The notes: generated from the letters alone by a model not told the origin. DNA of 64,000 bases from CAVURS01 sp963795385 (GCA_963795385.1 CAWCHK010000010.1:1-64000); one strand, 5' to 3'; positions 14,512 to 25,045 are shown, counted from the stretch's first letter. Numbers and translations are program-made.

Positions 14512-16134
14512 GTGAGCACGAAGAAGGCGACCGCGAAGCCGGCGACGGCCAAGAAGTCCCTGACCGGGGGTGACGTCAGTGTCGGGACCGACGCGGCGTT
14601 CGCCGGCCCTGCGGTCCCGGTCGACCGGCGCCGGCCGATCCGCGGGATCTCCGAGATCCGGCACTTCTTCCGGACCAACGACACGCCGGTCTACTTCGTC
14701 GGCGCGACGCCGTTCAACCTGCTGGGCCTGGACCGGTGGGTCCGCGGCTTCACCTACGTCACGTACTACGACGCGTGGGACGGCGCCCACCCGCGGGTGA
14801 TCACGCCGAAGGACAAGCCGTACGTCGACTTCCGGAGCGGCGAGGAGATCAACAACTGGCTGCTCAAGAACGCCGAGATCCGGGCCCTCATGCGCCCGAC
14901 GCCCGGAGCCCCGCGGCCCAAGGTGGCCATGGTCTTCTTCGACCAGGAGACCGAGCGGATCTGCGACGAGCTCGGCTACGACCTGATCCTGCCGTCGGCC
15001 GAGCTGCGCGAGCGCCTGGACTCCAAGATCGTGACCACCCGGCTGGGCGACGAGGCCGGAGCGCCGAGCGTGCCGAACGTCCTGACCCGGGTCGAGGACT
15101 GGCCGGACGTCGTGGCGGCCGCGCAGGACGCCGGCCTGGGCACCGACCTGGTCCTGCAGACGCCGTACGGCGACTCGGGCAAGACGACGTTCTTCCTGAC
15201 CAGTGAGGCGGACTGGGAGCGGAGCAAGGGCGACATCGTCGGCCAGGACGTCAAGATCATGAAGCGGATCACCAACCGGCCGGTGGCGGTCGAGGCGGTC
15301 CTGACCCGGCACGGCACGATCGTCGGGCCGTTCATGAGTGAGCTGACCGGCTTCGCCGAGCTGACGCCGTACCGGGGCGGCTGGTGCGGCAACGAGATGT
15401 TCCCCGAGGTGCTGACCGGCGAGCGCCGGGTCAAGGCGACCCAGCTGGTCCGCCGGCTGGGCGACCGGCTCGGGCAGGAGGGCTACCGCGGCTTCTTCGA
15501 GGTCGACGTGCTGGTCGACCTGGACAGCGACGAGGTCTACCTCGGCGAGCTCAACCCGCGGATCAGCGGGGCCTCCGCCATCACCAACGTCACGGCGGGC
15601 GCGTACGCCGACGTGCCGCTGTTCCTCTTCCACCTGCTCGAGTTCATGGGCGTCGAGTTCGAGCTCGACGTCGACGAGGTCAACGAGCGGTGGGCCGAGC
15701 TGGCGTCGTCCGACGTCTGGTCCCAGATGATCATCAAGGAGATCGCGCCCGGGGTGCAGCACATCGACACCGCGCCTCCGACCGGGCAGTACGCGGTGGA
15801 CGGGACCGGCGCGCTGGTCTTCGCCCGGACTGCGCTGGACTGGCACCAGCTGCAGCACGAGGCCGAGTGCTTCTTCCTGCGCGTGTACGGCGTGGGCGAC
15901 TACCGCTGGAAGGGCGCCGACCTGGGCGTGCTGGTCACCAAGGGCCGGCTGCAGACCGAGGGCCGTTCGGCGAACGCGCCCAGCGTCCTGACCATCCGGG
16001 CCAAGCACCTGATCGACTCCGTCCGGGCGCGCTACTCGGGCACGGCGGTCCCGCAGGAGAGCGCGCCCGACGTGACAGAATTGCCCGCGGTCGGCGTCAA
16101 GTCCGGCGCACCGGCGCCAGCAGGGGAGTACTAG
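14512..16134 (+). CDS. ATP-grasp carboxylase/ligase-like enzyme
   Basis: The 540-residue protein starts at GTG behind GGAGGAGG. After a short Lys/Ala-rich tail it has the ATP-grasp signature: a nucleotide-loop segment LQTPYGDSGKTTFF, the ATP-binding strand IMKRITNRPVAVEAVL, and the magnesium site GELNPRISGAS within FFEVDVLVDLDSDEVYLGEL. Such enzymes activate a carboxylate as acyl-phosphate and join it to an amine or other nucleophile. Databases often call this type biotin carboxylase-like, but no biotin carrier or carboxyltransferase gene is near, so an amide ligase is as likely. The hydrolase gene follows two bases after its stop. Confidence 0.8.
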   Translation: MSTKKATAKPATAKKSLTGGDVSVGTDAAFAGPAVPVDRRRPIRGISEIRHFFRTNDTPVYFVGATPFNLLGLDRWVRGFTYVTYYDAWDGAHPRVITPKDKPYVDFRSGEEINNWLLKNAEIRALMRPTPGAPRPKVAMVFFDQETERICDELGYDLILPSAELRERLDSKIVTTRLGDEAGAPSVPNVLTRVEDWPDVVAAAQDAGLGTDLVLQTPYGDSGKTTFFLTSEADWERSKGDIVGQDVKIMKRITNRPVAVEAVLTRHGTIVGPFMSELTGFAELTPYRGGWCGNEMFPEVLTGERRVKATQLVRRLGDRLGQEGYRGFFEVDVLVDLDSDEVYLGELNPRISGASAITNVTAGAYADVPLFLFHLLEFMGVEFELDVDEVNERWAELASSDVWSQMIIKEIAPGVQHIDTAPPTGQYAVDGTGALVFARTALDWHQLQHEAECFFLRVYGVGDYRWKGADLGVLVTKGRLQTEGRSANAPSVLTIRAKHLIDSVRARYSGTAVPQESAPDVTELPAVGVKSGAPAPAGEY

Positions 16135-16136
16135 GT

Positions 16137-17345
16137 ATGGCCGCAACGTCGGCGGCGGGTCTGCAGGTCACGAACGAGAACTGGCAGACACCGCCCCAGC
16201 TGCAGTGGGCGTTCCAGCACATCGCCGAGCTCTTCCCCACCGCGGTGATCTCCCGGGGCGACGGTCCGGTCGCCGGGCTGAGGCCCCCGCCGGTCACCCT
16301 CGTCGGCGCGGGCACCACCTCCGACGTCGCCGACCTCCCCGTGACCAGCCCGTACGACGGGTCGTCGGCCACGGTCGGGTCGATCATGGCCACCACGTGG
16401 ACCGACGGCTGGGCCGTCCTGCACGACGGCCGCCTGGTGGCCGAGGCGTACCCCGACGGCATGGCACCGACGACACCGCACCTGCTCATGTCCGTGTCCA
16501 AGTCACTGGTCGGTTGCGTGGCCGGAAGCCTTGCGGCAGAGGGGATCCTGGACGTCGAGGCCGGAGTCACGCAGTACGTCCCCGAGCTGATCGGGAGCGG
16601 GTACGCCGGGGCCACCGTGCGCCATCTGCTCGACATGCGCTCGGGCATCGCCTTCTCCGAGAGCTACCTCGACCAGGATGCCGAGGTGCGGATGCTCGAG
16701 CAGGCGATCGGCTGGGCCCCCCCACGCCACGAGAGCGTCCCCGCCGGGATGCACGAGTTCCTGAAGTCGTTGCGGCAGAAGGCCACCCACGGGGGACCGT
16801 TCGAGTACCGGTCCTGCGAGACCGACGTGCTGGGCTGGGTCTGCGAGGCGGCAGCCGGGGTGGCCATGCCGCGGCTGATGTCGGACCGGCTCTGGTCCCG
16901 GCTCGGCTGCGAGCAGGACGCGAACATCGGCATCGACGCGTTCGGCGACGGCATGTTCGACGGAGGCATCAGCGCCACGCTGCGCGACCTGGCCCGGTTC
17001 GGCGCCGCCCTGGCCCGGGACGGCGTCTCGCTGACCGGTGAGCAGGTCGTGCCGCAGGCCTGGGTCCGGGACAGCTTCGCCGGTGACCCGAGCTCGCGCG
17101 AGGCCTTCGCCCTCAGCCCGGACGACAACCGGATGCCCGGCGGCATGTACCGGAACCAGTTCTGGTTCCCCTTCGCGGACCGGAACATCCTGCTGTGCTT
17201 GGGGATTCACGGCCAGATGGTCTACGTCAACCCGGCCGCCGGCGTGGTGGCCGCGAAGCTCTCGAGCTGGCCGACCCCGCAGAACGCCGTCGCGCTCTTC
17301 GCCACGGTCGCGGCCTTCGACGCCGTCGCGCACAGCGTGTCCTAG
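16137..17345 (+). CDS. NylB-like serine hydrolase (beta-lactamase fold)
   Basis: The 402-residue protein has the SxxK motif SVSK (Ser119, Lys122), a Tyr at 224 in EYRSCETDVLGW, and a late GIHGQMVYVNPAAGVV segment. These positions match 6-aminohexanoate-dimer hydrolases (NylB) better than true class C beta-lactamases, which suggests hydrolysis of a linear amide. No signal peptide is visible, so it is probably cytoplasmic. The ATG is preceded by GGGGAG and lies two bases after the ATP-grasp stop; the FAD oxidoreductase follows two bases after its own stop. The substrate is unknown. Confidence 0.82.
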   Translation: MAATSAAGLQVTNENWQTPPQLQWAFQHIAELFPTAVISRGDGPVAGLRPPPVTLVGAGTTSDVADLPVTSPYDGSSATVGSIMATTWTDGWAVLHDGRLVAEAYPDGMAPTTPHLLMSVSKSLVGCVAGSLAAEGILDVEAGVTQYVPELIGSGYAGATVRHLLDMRSGIAFSESYLDQDAEVRMLEQAIGWAPPRHESVPAGMHEFLKSLRQKATHGGPFEYRSCETDVLGWVCEAAAGVAMPRLMSDRLWSRLGCEQDANIGIDAFGDGMFDGGISATLRDLARFGAALARDGVSLTGEQVVPQAWVRDSFAGDPSSREAFALSPDDNRMPGGMYRNQFWFPFADRNILLCLGIHGQMVYVNPAAGVVAAKLSSWPTPQNAVALFATVAAFDAVAHSVS

Positions 17346-17347
17346 TC

Positions 17348-18832
17348 ATGGCCGACCGCAGCAGCGTGGACGCCGTGGTGGTCGGCTCCGGGCCCAACGG
17401 CCTGGCCGCCGCGGTCGTCCTCGCCGCGGCCGGCCTGCGGGTCGTGGTGGTCGAGGCAGCGGCAACGCTCGGTGGCGGCGCTCGGACAGCCGCGCTGACG
17501 CTGCCCGGCTTCCAGCACGACGTCTGCTCGGCGGTGCACCCGATGGCCGTCGCCTCGCCGTTCTTCCGCGCCTTCGACCTGGCCCGGCACGGCGTCGAGA
17601 TGCTGCAGCCCGAGGTGGCCTACGCCCAGCCGCTGGACGGCGGCCGGGCCGGGCTGGCCTGGCCCGACCTGGAGCGGACGGCGGCCGGCCTCGGCCCGGA
17701 CGCCGCGGCCTGGAGGTCGCTCTTCGGCCCGCTGGTCGACCGGTGGCAGTCGGTCGTCGACCTGCTCGTGTCCGACTTCCGGTCCGTGCCGCGGGACCTC
17801 ACGACGACGGCCCGGCTGGCCGGACGCATCCTGGAGCAGGGCTCCCCGGCCTGGAACCGCCGGTTCACCGGGGACGTGGCCCCCGCCCTGCTCACCGGGC
17901 TCAGCGCCCACGCGATCCTGCCGCCGCGGGGCCTGGCCCCCGCCGGAGCCGGCCTGCTGCTCGGCGCGCTGGCCCATGGCGTCGGCTGGCCGATCCCGCG
18001 TGGCGGCAGCCAGGCCATCGTCGACGCACTGGCCGACGCGGTCCGGGGGCTCGGCGGGTCGATCCGGACCGGTGAGCGGGTCACGTCCCTCGACCAGCTG
18101 CCGCCGTCGCGGGCCGTCCTGCTCGACACCTCGGCCCGCGGCCTGCTGGAGATCGCCGGCGACCGGCTGCCCGCGTCGTACCGGCGGTGGCTGGAGCGGT
18201 TCCGCTACGGCAGCGGTGTGTGCAAGGTGGACTTCGCGCTGAGCGGCCCGGTGCCCTGGGCGGCCGAGGGATGCGACCGGGCCGGGACTCTGCACCTCGG
18301 TGGCACGCGGGCCGAGATGGCCGCCACCGAGGGCGAGGTCGCCGCCGGGCGGCACCCCGAGCGGCCGTACGTCCTCGCCGCGCAGCCGGGCGTGGTCGAC
18401 CCCTCGCGCGCACCGGCCGGGCAGCACACGCTGTGGAGCTATGCCCACGTGCCCGCCGGGTCGACCCGCGACCTGGGCGAGGTCGTCACGGCCCAGATCG
18501 AGCGGTTCGCGCCCGGCTTCCGCGACCTGGTCCTGCACCGCTCGGTCGTGACGGCCGCGCAGGAGCAGGAGCGCAACGCCAACTACGTCGGCGGCGACAT
18601 CGCCGCCGGCGCGACCACCCCGTGGCAGATGGTGATGCGCCCGGTGCCGCGCTGGGACCCCTACCGGACCCCGCTGGACGGCGTCTATCTCTGCTCGGCC
18701 TCGACACCGCCCGGGCCAGCCGTGCACGGCATGGCGGGCTTGCACGCGGCCGGACGGGCCCTGCGCCAGGTGTTCGGGGACCGGCGGGACCCGCTCGCGC
18801 TGGTCCGCGATCTGGCCGAGACGAGGAGCTGA
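17348..18832 (+). CDS. FAD-dependent oxidoreductase, phytoene desaturase-like
   Basis: The 494-residue protein opens with a Rossmann FAD site, VVVGSGPNGLAAAVVLAAAG, and ends with the FAD-contact region GVYLCSASTPPGPAVHGMAG. It belongs to the broad phytoene-dehydrogenase/PYROXD2-like group. No crtB or other carotenoid gene is near, so a carotenoid role is not supported; oxidation of an amine or a saturated bond in the product of the neighbouring ATP-grasp/NylB pair is equally possible. The gene sits tightly inside the four-gene operon (two bases after the hydrolase, one base before the dehydrogenase). Confidence 0.82.
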   Translation: MADRSSVDAVVVGSGPNGLAAAVVLAAAGLRVVVVEAAATLGGGARTAALTLPGFQHDVCSAVHPMAVASPFFRAFDLARHGVEMLQPEVAYAQPLDGGRAGLAWPDLERTAAGLGPDAAAWRSLFGPLVDRWQSVVDLLVSDFRSVPRDLTTTARLAGRILEQGSPAWNRRFTGDVAPALLTGLSAHAILPPRGLAPAGAGLLLGALAHGVGWPIPRGGSQAIVDALADAVRGLGGSIRTGERVTSLDQLPPSRAVLLDTSARGLLEIAGDRLPASYRRWLERFRYGSGVCKVDFALSGPVPWAAEGCDRAGTLHLGGTRAEMAATEGEVAAGRHPERPYVLAAQPGVVDPSRAPAGQHTLWSYAHVPAGSTRDLGEVVTAQIERFAPGFRDLVLHRSVVTAAQEQERNANYVGGDIAAGATTPWQMVMRPVPRWDPYRTPLDGVYLCSASTPPGPAVHGMAGLHAAGRALRQVFGDRRDPLALVRDLAETRS

Positions 18833-18833
18833 C

Positions 18834-19781
18834 GTGCGCGCACTGGTCTTCACCGCCCCCGGTCAGGTCGAGCTGCTGGATGTCGCCTCGCCGCAACCGG
18901 TCTCGGGCGAGTCGCTCGTCCACGTCCGGGCCAGCGGGATCTGCGGCAGCGAGCTGCACGGCTTCCGGGCGGTCGGGATGCGGGTGCCTCCCCTGGTGAT
19001 GGGACACGAGTTCGCCGGTCTGACCGACGACGGCCGGCGGGTGGTCGTGAACCCGCTCGTCACCTGCGGCCGCTGCGACAGCTGTCAGCGGGGCCGGCAG
19101 GAGGTGTGCCGGGCCCGCCAGCTCCTGGGTGTGCACCGTCCGGGGGGCTTCGCCGAGCGGGTGGTGGTCCCGGACGGCTCGCTGCACGAGCTGCCGTCCG
19201 CGGTCGGGTGGAGCGCGGGCGCGCTGATCGAGCCGCTCGCGAACGCGGTCCATGCGTGGGAGCTGGTGGGTGACCCGGCCGCGAGCGGCGTCGAGCGGGC
19301 CGCGGTCATCGGCGGCGGCTCGATCGGGCTGCTGTGCGGGCTGGTCGGGCGCGAGCGCGGGATCGAGATCGTCGTGACCGAGCCGTCCCCTCACCGACGG
19401 CGGGTGGCGCAGCACCTCGGGCTCGCCGTCCTCGACGAGCTCGACTCCGAGTACGACGCGGTGATCGACGCCGTCGGCCTCGACGTCACCCGCAACCTCT
19501 CGCTGCGGCACTGCCGTCCCGCCGGGGTGTCGGTCTGGCTCGGCCTGGGCGCGGACCAGACGTCGGTCAGCGGGCACGACGTCGTCCGGTCCGAGCGGCG
19601 CATCCTCGGCTCCTTCGCCTACACCCCAACAGATTTCGCCCAGGCGGTCGACATGGCCGAGCGGCTGGACCTGACCTGGACCACCGACGTACCGCTCGAG
19701 CGGTCGGACGCGGTGTTCCGGTCGCTCGCCGACGGTGCGACCGAGATCGTGAAGGCCGTCATCGTGCCGGGTCAAGGCTGA
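18834..19781 (+). CDS. Zinc-dependent alcohol dehydrogenase (MDR family)
   Basis: The 315-residue medium-chain dehydrogenase starts at GTG one base after the previous stop. Catalytic zinc ligands are Cys37 (ASGICGSELHG) and His58/Glu59 (MGHEFAG). The structural zinc site has Cys78, Cys81, Cys84 and Cys92. The NAD(P)-binding motif is VIGGGSIGLLCGL. It is shorter than the roughly 340-350 residues of typical members. It should interconvert an alcohol and a carbonyl compound; the substrate is unknown. It is the last gene of the ATP-grasp operon and is convergent with the deaminase. Confidence 0.88.
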   Translation: MRALVFTAPGQVELLDVASPQPVSGESLVHVRASGICGSELHGFRAVGMRVPPLVMGHEFAGLTDDGRRVVVNPLVTCGRCDSCQRGRQEVCRARQLLGVHRPGGFAERVVVPDGSLHELPSAVGWSAGALIEPLANAVHAWELVGDPAASGVERAAVIGGGSIGLLCGLVGRERGIEIVVTEPSPHRRRVAQHLGLAVLDELDSEYDAVIDAVGLDVTRNLSLRHCRPAGVSVWLGLGADQTSVSGHDVVRSERRILGSFAYTPTDFAQAVDMAERLDLTWTTDVPLERSDAVFRSLADGATEIVKAVIVPGQG

Positions 19782-19827
19782 GGTAGGGATGGGCGTGCCG
19801 CGCCCGACCAGCCTGGCCTTGGCGGCG

Positions 19828-21105
19828 CTAGAACTCCGTGTGGATCGCACCGACGACGGCCTGCCGGTCGTCGACGAGGAGCATGACCGGCCACCGGTCG
19901 AAGGTGGTGCAGGGGTGCGAGATGCCGAGCCGGACCAGGTCGCCGGGCCGCACGTCGAGGCCGGCCGGCAGCCGCACGAAGGCGTGCTGGTCGCTGAGGG
20001 CGTCGATGATGGCGCCCGCGGCGGCCAGGTCGACGACACCCGCCCCGGTGGCCCCCGGGCGGTGCGCCGCCAACGGCACCGGCAGGCCCGCGTCGTGCGA
20101 GAGGTCCCGCCGACCCGCGTCGAGCAGCGCGAGACCGGGCTCGGGCCGGGAGAGCACCCGGGCCCACACGCTGAGGGCGGGCCGGAAGGCCGGTGCCCCC
20201 GCGACGTCGGCCGCGGCTGGCGTGTCCGCCGCGTAGATGCCGTGGTCGTGGATCAGGTAGCAGCCGCTGCGCAGGACCAGCCGGCCACCCGCGGCAGCAG
20301 CGGCCGGTGACAGCAGCTCGACCACGCGGTCGAACCAGACACTGCCGCCGGCCGTGACCAGCGGCTCGTCGACCTCGAAAGCCCCTGCGGTCGTGAGGGT
20401 CTCGACCAGGGAGCCCACGTCGCCCAGGAAGGCGTCGACCGCCGCGGTCCCCGCCCCGTCCCGCTGTCCCGCGACCGTCCCCTCGTACGCCGCGACACCG
20501 GCCAGCCGCAGGACGGGGGAGCCGGCCACCGCCCGGGCGACCTCCGTCGCAGCGGCCTCGTCGCGGCAGCCGGTGCGGCCGCCCGGGTGGCCCAGCTCCA
20601 CCAGCACGTCCAGCGGCCGCCGGGCCTGGCGACCAGGACGCGCCGTGAGGGCCGACGTGAGCAGCCGGACCCCGTCGACGGAGTCGGCGTAGAGCCAGAG
20701 CCCCTTGTCCTCGTCGGCATCGAGCCGGGCCGAGAGCCATTGCACCGCAGCCGGATCCGTGACCTCGTTGGCAACCAGGACGCGGGGGACGCCCTGCCGC
20801 CATAGCAGCGCCACCTGTCGCGGTAGCGCCGCCGTCATCGCCCAGGCGCCGTGCTCGAGCTGGAGGGCCAGCAGCTCGGGCGACAGGGTCGTCTTCGCGT
20901 GCGGTGCGAGGCTGGCCCCGGTCGAGCGGCAGTACGCCGCCATGGCCTGCGCGTTGTGCCGCAGGTCGGGCAGCGACAGGGTCGCCACGGGCGTCGCGGT
21001 GTCACCGTCCGGCAGCACCCAGCCGGCGGCGCCGACGGCCGCGCCCTCGAGACTCACGCCCAGCGGGATGCCCTTGTGCCGCAGCCCATCTGCCGTCCAG
21101 CCCAT
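19828..21105 (-). CDS. PLP-dependent amino-acid deaminase/aldolase (D-serine dehydratase-like)
   Basis: This 425-residue protein has the fold-type III (alanine-racemase-like) barrel with the Schiff-base Lys71 in SLAPHAKTTLSPELL, and the C-terminal D-serine-dehydratase-like domain with the zinc pair His/Cys in GISHPCTTFDRWPVMLL. Family members act on D-threonine or D-serine, or on other beta-hydroxy amino acids, giving glycine plus aldehyde or a keto acid plus ammonia. The start at 21105 (MGWTADGLRHKGIPLG) is chosen because the upstream in-frame part is low-complexity. It converges with the alcohol dehydrogenase, 46 bases apart. Confidence 0.85.
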   Translation of the reverse strand: MGWTADGLRHKGIPLGVSLEGAAVGAAGWVLPDGDTATPVATLSLPDLRHNAQAMAAYCRSTGASLAPHAKTTLSPELLALQLEHGAWAMTAALPRQVALLWRQGVPRVLVANEVTDPAAVQWLSARLDADEDKGLWLYADSVDGVRLLTSALTARPGRQARRPLDVLVELGHPGGRTGCRDEAAATEVARAVAGSPVLRLAGVAAYEGTVAGQRDGAGTAAVDAFLGDVGSLVETLTTAGAFEVDEPLVTAGGSVWFDRVVELLSPAAAAAGGRLVLRSGCYLIHDHGIYAADTPAAADVAGAPAFRPALSVWARVLSRPEPGLALLDAGRRDLSHDAGLPVPLAAHRPGATGAGVVDLAAAGAIIDALSDQHAFVRLPAGLDVRPGDLVRLGISHPCTTFDRWPVMLLVDDRQAVVGAIHTEF

Positions 21106-21205
21106 CCGGCCCGCCCCATCCCTCGGCTCGACGCGTCCTCGCCCGCGGCGAGCATGGCACGGGCCGGCGGCACCCGGCCCGGTCAGCACTGTCGCCGGCG
21201 GCGCC

Positions 21206-21211
21206 TAGGGT
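21206..21211 (+). promoter_or_regulatory. -10 box of a probable leaderless VOC gene
   Basis: TAGGGT is followed by exactly six bases and then the ATG at 21218, so transcription would start at or next to the start codon. There is no Shine-Dalgarno sequence. Confidence 0.6.
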
Positions 21212-21217
21212 CGTGGG

Positions 21218-21664
21218 ATGAGCGTTCCAGCCCAGCTGTCCATCGTCACCCTCGGCGTCGCGGACCTGCCCCGGTCGGCTGCGTTCTACGAGTCCCTCGG
21301 CTGGGTCCGGGCCGCGTCATCCATGGACGAGATCGTCTGGTTCGGGCTGAGCGGCGGCGCGATCTGGCTCGGGCTGTTCCCGCACGGCGACCTGGCCGAG
21401 GACGCAGGGCTGCCGCGGGAGGGTGCCGGCGACCTCCCGGCGTACAAGGGGATGACCCTGGCGATGAACCTCGCGTCCGACCAGGCCGTCCTCGACGCGT
21501 TCGCGGCCGCGGTCGAGGCCGGCGCCAGCGTCGTGAAGGCACCGGCGCCCGCGGTCTTCGACGGGCTGTCCGGCTACTTCGCGGACCCGGACGGTCACCT
21601 GTGGGAGGTCGCGCACAACGCGGGCTTCCCGCTGAACCCGGACGGGACGATCACGATCCCCTAG
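21218..21664 (+). CDS. VOC family protein (glyoxalase/dioxygenase fold)
   Basis: The 148-residue protein has the two beta-alpha-beta-beta-beta units of the vicinal-oxygen-chelate fold (SIVTLGVADLPRSAAFYESL, GLSGYFADPDGHLWEVAHN). Not all canonical metal ligands can be assigned, so it may be a binding or resistance-type protein rather than glyoxalase I. It is single-gene, diverges from the deaminase and appears to be leaderless. Substrate unknown. Confidence 0.82.
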   Translation: MSVPAQLSIVTLGVADLPRSAAFYESLGWVRAASSMDEIVWFGLSGGAIWLGLFPHGDLAEDAGLPREGAGDLPAYKGMTLAMNLASDQAVLDAFAAAVEAGASVVKAPAPAVFDGLSGYFADPDGHLWEVAHNAGFPLNPDGTITIP

Positions 21665-21707
21665 CCCGGTTCTGCGCGGCGGCCGCGGACCTGACAGCCT
21701 GGGCCGC

Positions 21708-22202
21708 ATGAGCGAGAACGAGGGCTACGGCGACGGCGAGTACGCCGTCGATGGTGACGACCAGCTGCAGTCCGGCGACAGCCTGGACGATCGCGGGGTC
21801 GACGACATCCTCGACGAGGGCTACTCGCCGCCGGAGAAGTGGTCCGTGCTGGAGAAGTTCGGCAACACCGCCGAGGAGGAGCGCGAGGGCGAGACCCTCG
21901 ACCAGAAGCTCGCCGAGGAGGAGCCGGACCCCAACCTCCAGGTCGACGACGACGACGAGTCGGCCCGGCCCGGCGCCCCGGTCGACGACCTGGACCTCGA
22001 CGAGACGATCGACGACCAGCAGCTCGGCGACGACTTCGACGGCGACGGCGAGGTCGGCGACGAGCGGGCCGGCCGCCTGGTCAGCCCCGACGAGGGCGCG
22101 CACCAGGACCTGGAGAAGGACCTGGTGGCCGGAGACGTCGGCATCGACGGCGCCGCCGCCTCGGCCGAGGAGGCCGCCGTCCACGTCGTCGACGAGCCCT
22201 GA
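21708..22202 (+). CDS. DUF5709 family protein
   Basis: This 164-residue, extremely acidic protein contains the family signature DDQLQSGDSLDDRGVDDILD followed by EGYSPPEKWSV, and ESLD-type acidic runs throughout. The family is restricted to actinobacteria as far as I recall and has no assigned function. There are no membrane segments or cysteines. It probably is a disordered cytoplasmic protein. It lies 57 bases upstream of the ABC-F gene and may be cotranscribed with it. Confidence 0.85.
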   Translation: MSENEGYGDGEYAVDGDDQLQSGDSLDDRGVDDILDEGYSPPEKWSVLEKFGNTAEEEREGETLDQKLAEEEPDPNLQVDDDDESARPGAPVDDLDLDETIDDQQLGDDFDGDGEVGDERAGRLVSPDEGAHQDLEKDLVAGDVGIDGAAASAEEAAVHVVDEP

Positions 22203-22259
22203 GCCCGGGCGGCCAAACCGTTGGCGTAGGCCGGCACCGGGCGGCCACACTGCGGGACT

Positions 22260-23942
<1,683 letters not shown>

Positions 23943-23969
23943 GGCGGTGTCCGGCCACGCGAGCCACCG

Positions 23970-24512
23970 TCAGGAGGCGGAGAAGGCGCGGACGCCGGCG
24001 GCCCAGGTGGCGTCCAGGTCCGACCCCGGTGGGTAGCGCCCGTCCAGCTCCAGGATCACCATCCCGTGGGCGAAGGACCAGAACGCCTGGGCCAGCACGG
24101 CGTCACCGGTCGCGACGTACCAGGGGTTGCCGGCCCACTCCTCCAGGCCCGGCTGGAGCCCGGCCCGGTCCAGCTCGCCCTGCGTCGCGAGGCGGTAGAG
24201 GTTGGGCCGGCGCCGCGCCTCGGACCGGTACGCCGCCGCGAGTGCTCCCACGCCGCCGGCGACCGCCTCGTGGCCGGCCCACCCGATCTCCCACAGGGCC
24301 TCGCTGATCAGGGCCAGCTCGAGCGCGGCCTTGTTGCGGAAGTGCTTGTAGAGCGAGGGCGCCTGGATCCCCAGGGCGTCGGCCACGGCCCGCATCGTCA
24401 CGGCGTCGGCACCCTCCCGCTCGAGCAGCGCGCGGGCCGCGGTCACGATCTGCTGGGACCGCGCGGGCAGCGCGACCCGCTCCGGCTCGGCCGCCGCCAG
24501 CTCTGGGCGCAT
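23970..24512 (-). CDS. TetR/AcrR family transcriptional regulator
   Basis: The 180-residue protein has an N-terminal TetR helix-turn-helix (DAVTMRAVADALGIQAPSLY followed by KHFRNKAALELAL) and a C-terminal ligand-binding domain with WSFAHGMVILELDGRYPP. Its ATG overlaps the stop of the nitroreductase gene by one base (TGATG), so both form one transcript. Two palindromes in the promoter of that transcript (25028-25044, 25051-25067) are the likely operators, implying autoregulation. Confidence 0.92.
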   Translation of the reverse strand: MRPELAAAEPERVALPARSQQIVTAARALLEREGADAVTMRAVADALGIQAPSLYKHFRNKAALELALISEALWEIGWAGHEAVAGGVGALAAAYRSEARRRPNLYRLATQGELDRAGLQPGLEEWAGNPWYVATGDAVLAQAFWSFAHGMVILELDGRYPPGSDLDATWAAGVRAFSAS

Positions 24513-24988
24513 CAGCCGTCCGAGCGAGCCGACAGGCGGAACACCGGGTGGTCCGGGGCGATCCGGACCAGCTCGGACTCGGGGGAGTCCGGGCCCACGC
24601 CGTCGAAGAAGATGCCGACCTCGGCCTTCCACCGCTTCAGGTACGCCCGCAGGATCGGCTCGCGCTCCTCGACCGGCACCTCGGTCGCGGTGAGCTCCTC
24701 CCGGCGGCGGCCGAGCAGCAGGGCGAGGCGGCCGCCGTCGGCCCGGACGTTGCGCACCCATTGGCCGGTGCCGCGGGGCGAGACCAGGTAGCGCGTGCCG
24801 TCCAGGGTGAGCAGGTTGACCGGCGTACGGCGTGGGAGGCCGCTCGTGCGGCCCTTGGTCTCCAGGACCCGGCTGCCCCAGACGCTCACACCGGCCCGGG
24901 TGAGGGCGGCGACGGCCCGGTTCATGACGTTCCGGGTGAGCCAGCCCGGTGCCCGGTAGTGGGGCTGGCTGGGCGATCCTGCGGTCAT
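24512..24988 (-). CDS. Nitroreductase family deazaflavin-dependent oxidoreductase (Ddn-like)
   Basis: The 158-residue protein has the split-barrel F420/deazaflavin-binding features of the Ddn/FDOR-A group: SVWGSRVLETKGRTSGLPRR and PVNLLTLDGTRYLVSPRGTG, then WVRNVRADGGRLALLLGRRR. Relatives reduce quinones or nitro compounds with F420H2. ATG 24988 is chosen; the upstream in-frame extension runs through the operator region and is not protein-like. It is cotranscribed with the downstream TetR gene, which suggests induction by the regulator's ligand. Confidence 0.87.
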   Translation of the reverse strand: MTAGSPSQPHYRAPGWLTRNVMNRAVAALTRAGVSVWGSRVLETKGRTSGLPRRTPVNLLTLDGTRYLVSPRGTGQWVRNVRADGGRLALLLGRRREELTATEVPVEEREPILRAYLKRWKAEVGIFFDGVGPDSPESELVRIAPDHPVFRLSARSDG

Positions 24989-25027
24989 GGCGGCCTCCGG
25001 GGCGGTGGTAGTTGTGAGGTGAGTGGT

Positions 25028-25044
25028 GGCTAACGTTGTTAGCC
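25028..25044. promoter_or_regulatory. TetR operator, proximal copy
   Basis: The 17-bp perfect palindrome GGCTAAC-GTT-GTTAGCC lies between the -10 region and the start of the nitroreductase gene on the minus strand. It is identical in both arms to the second site 23 bp away, differing only in the three-base centre. Confidence 0.8.
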
Positions 25045-25045
25045 C

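Noticed and set aside
14512..16134. Biotin carboxylase subunit of acetyl-CoA carboxylase
   Set aside because: No biotin carrier or carboxyltransferase gene accompanies it, and its neighbours do not fit fatty-acid synthesis. Only the ATP-grasp fold is supported.
17348..18832. Carotenoid desaturase (crtI)
   Set aside because: The FAD fold fits the wider family, but no crtB, crtE or other carotenoid gene is near and the operon partners are amide and alcohol enzymes.
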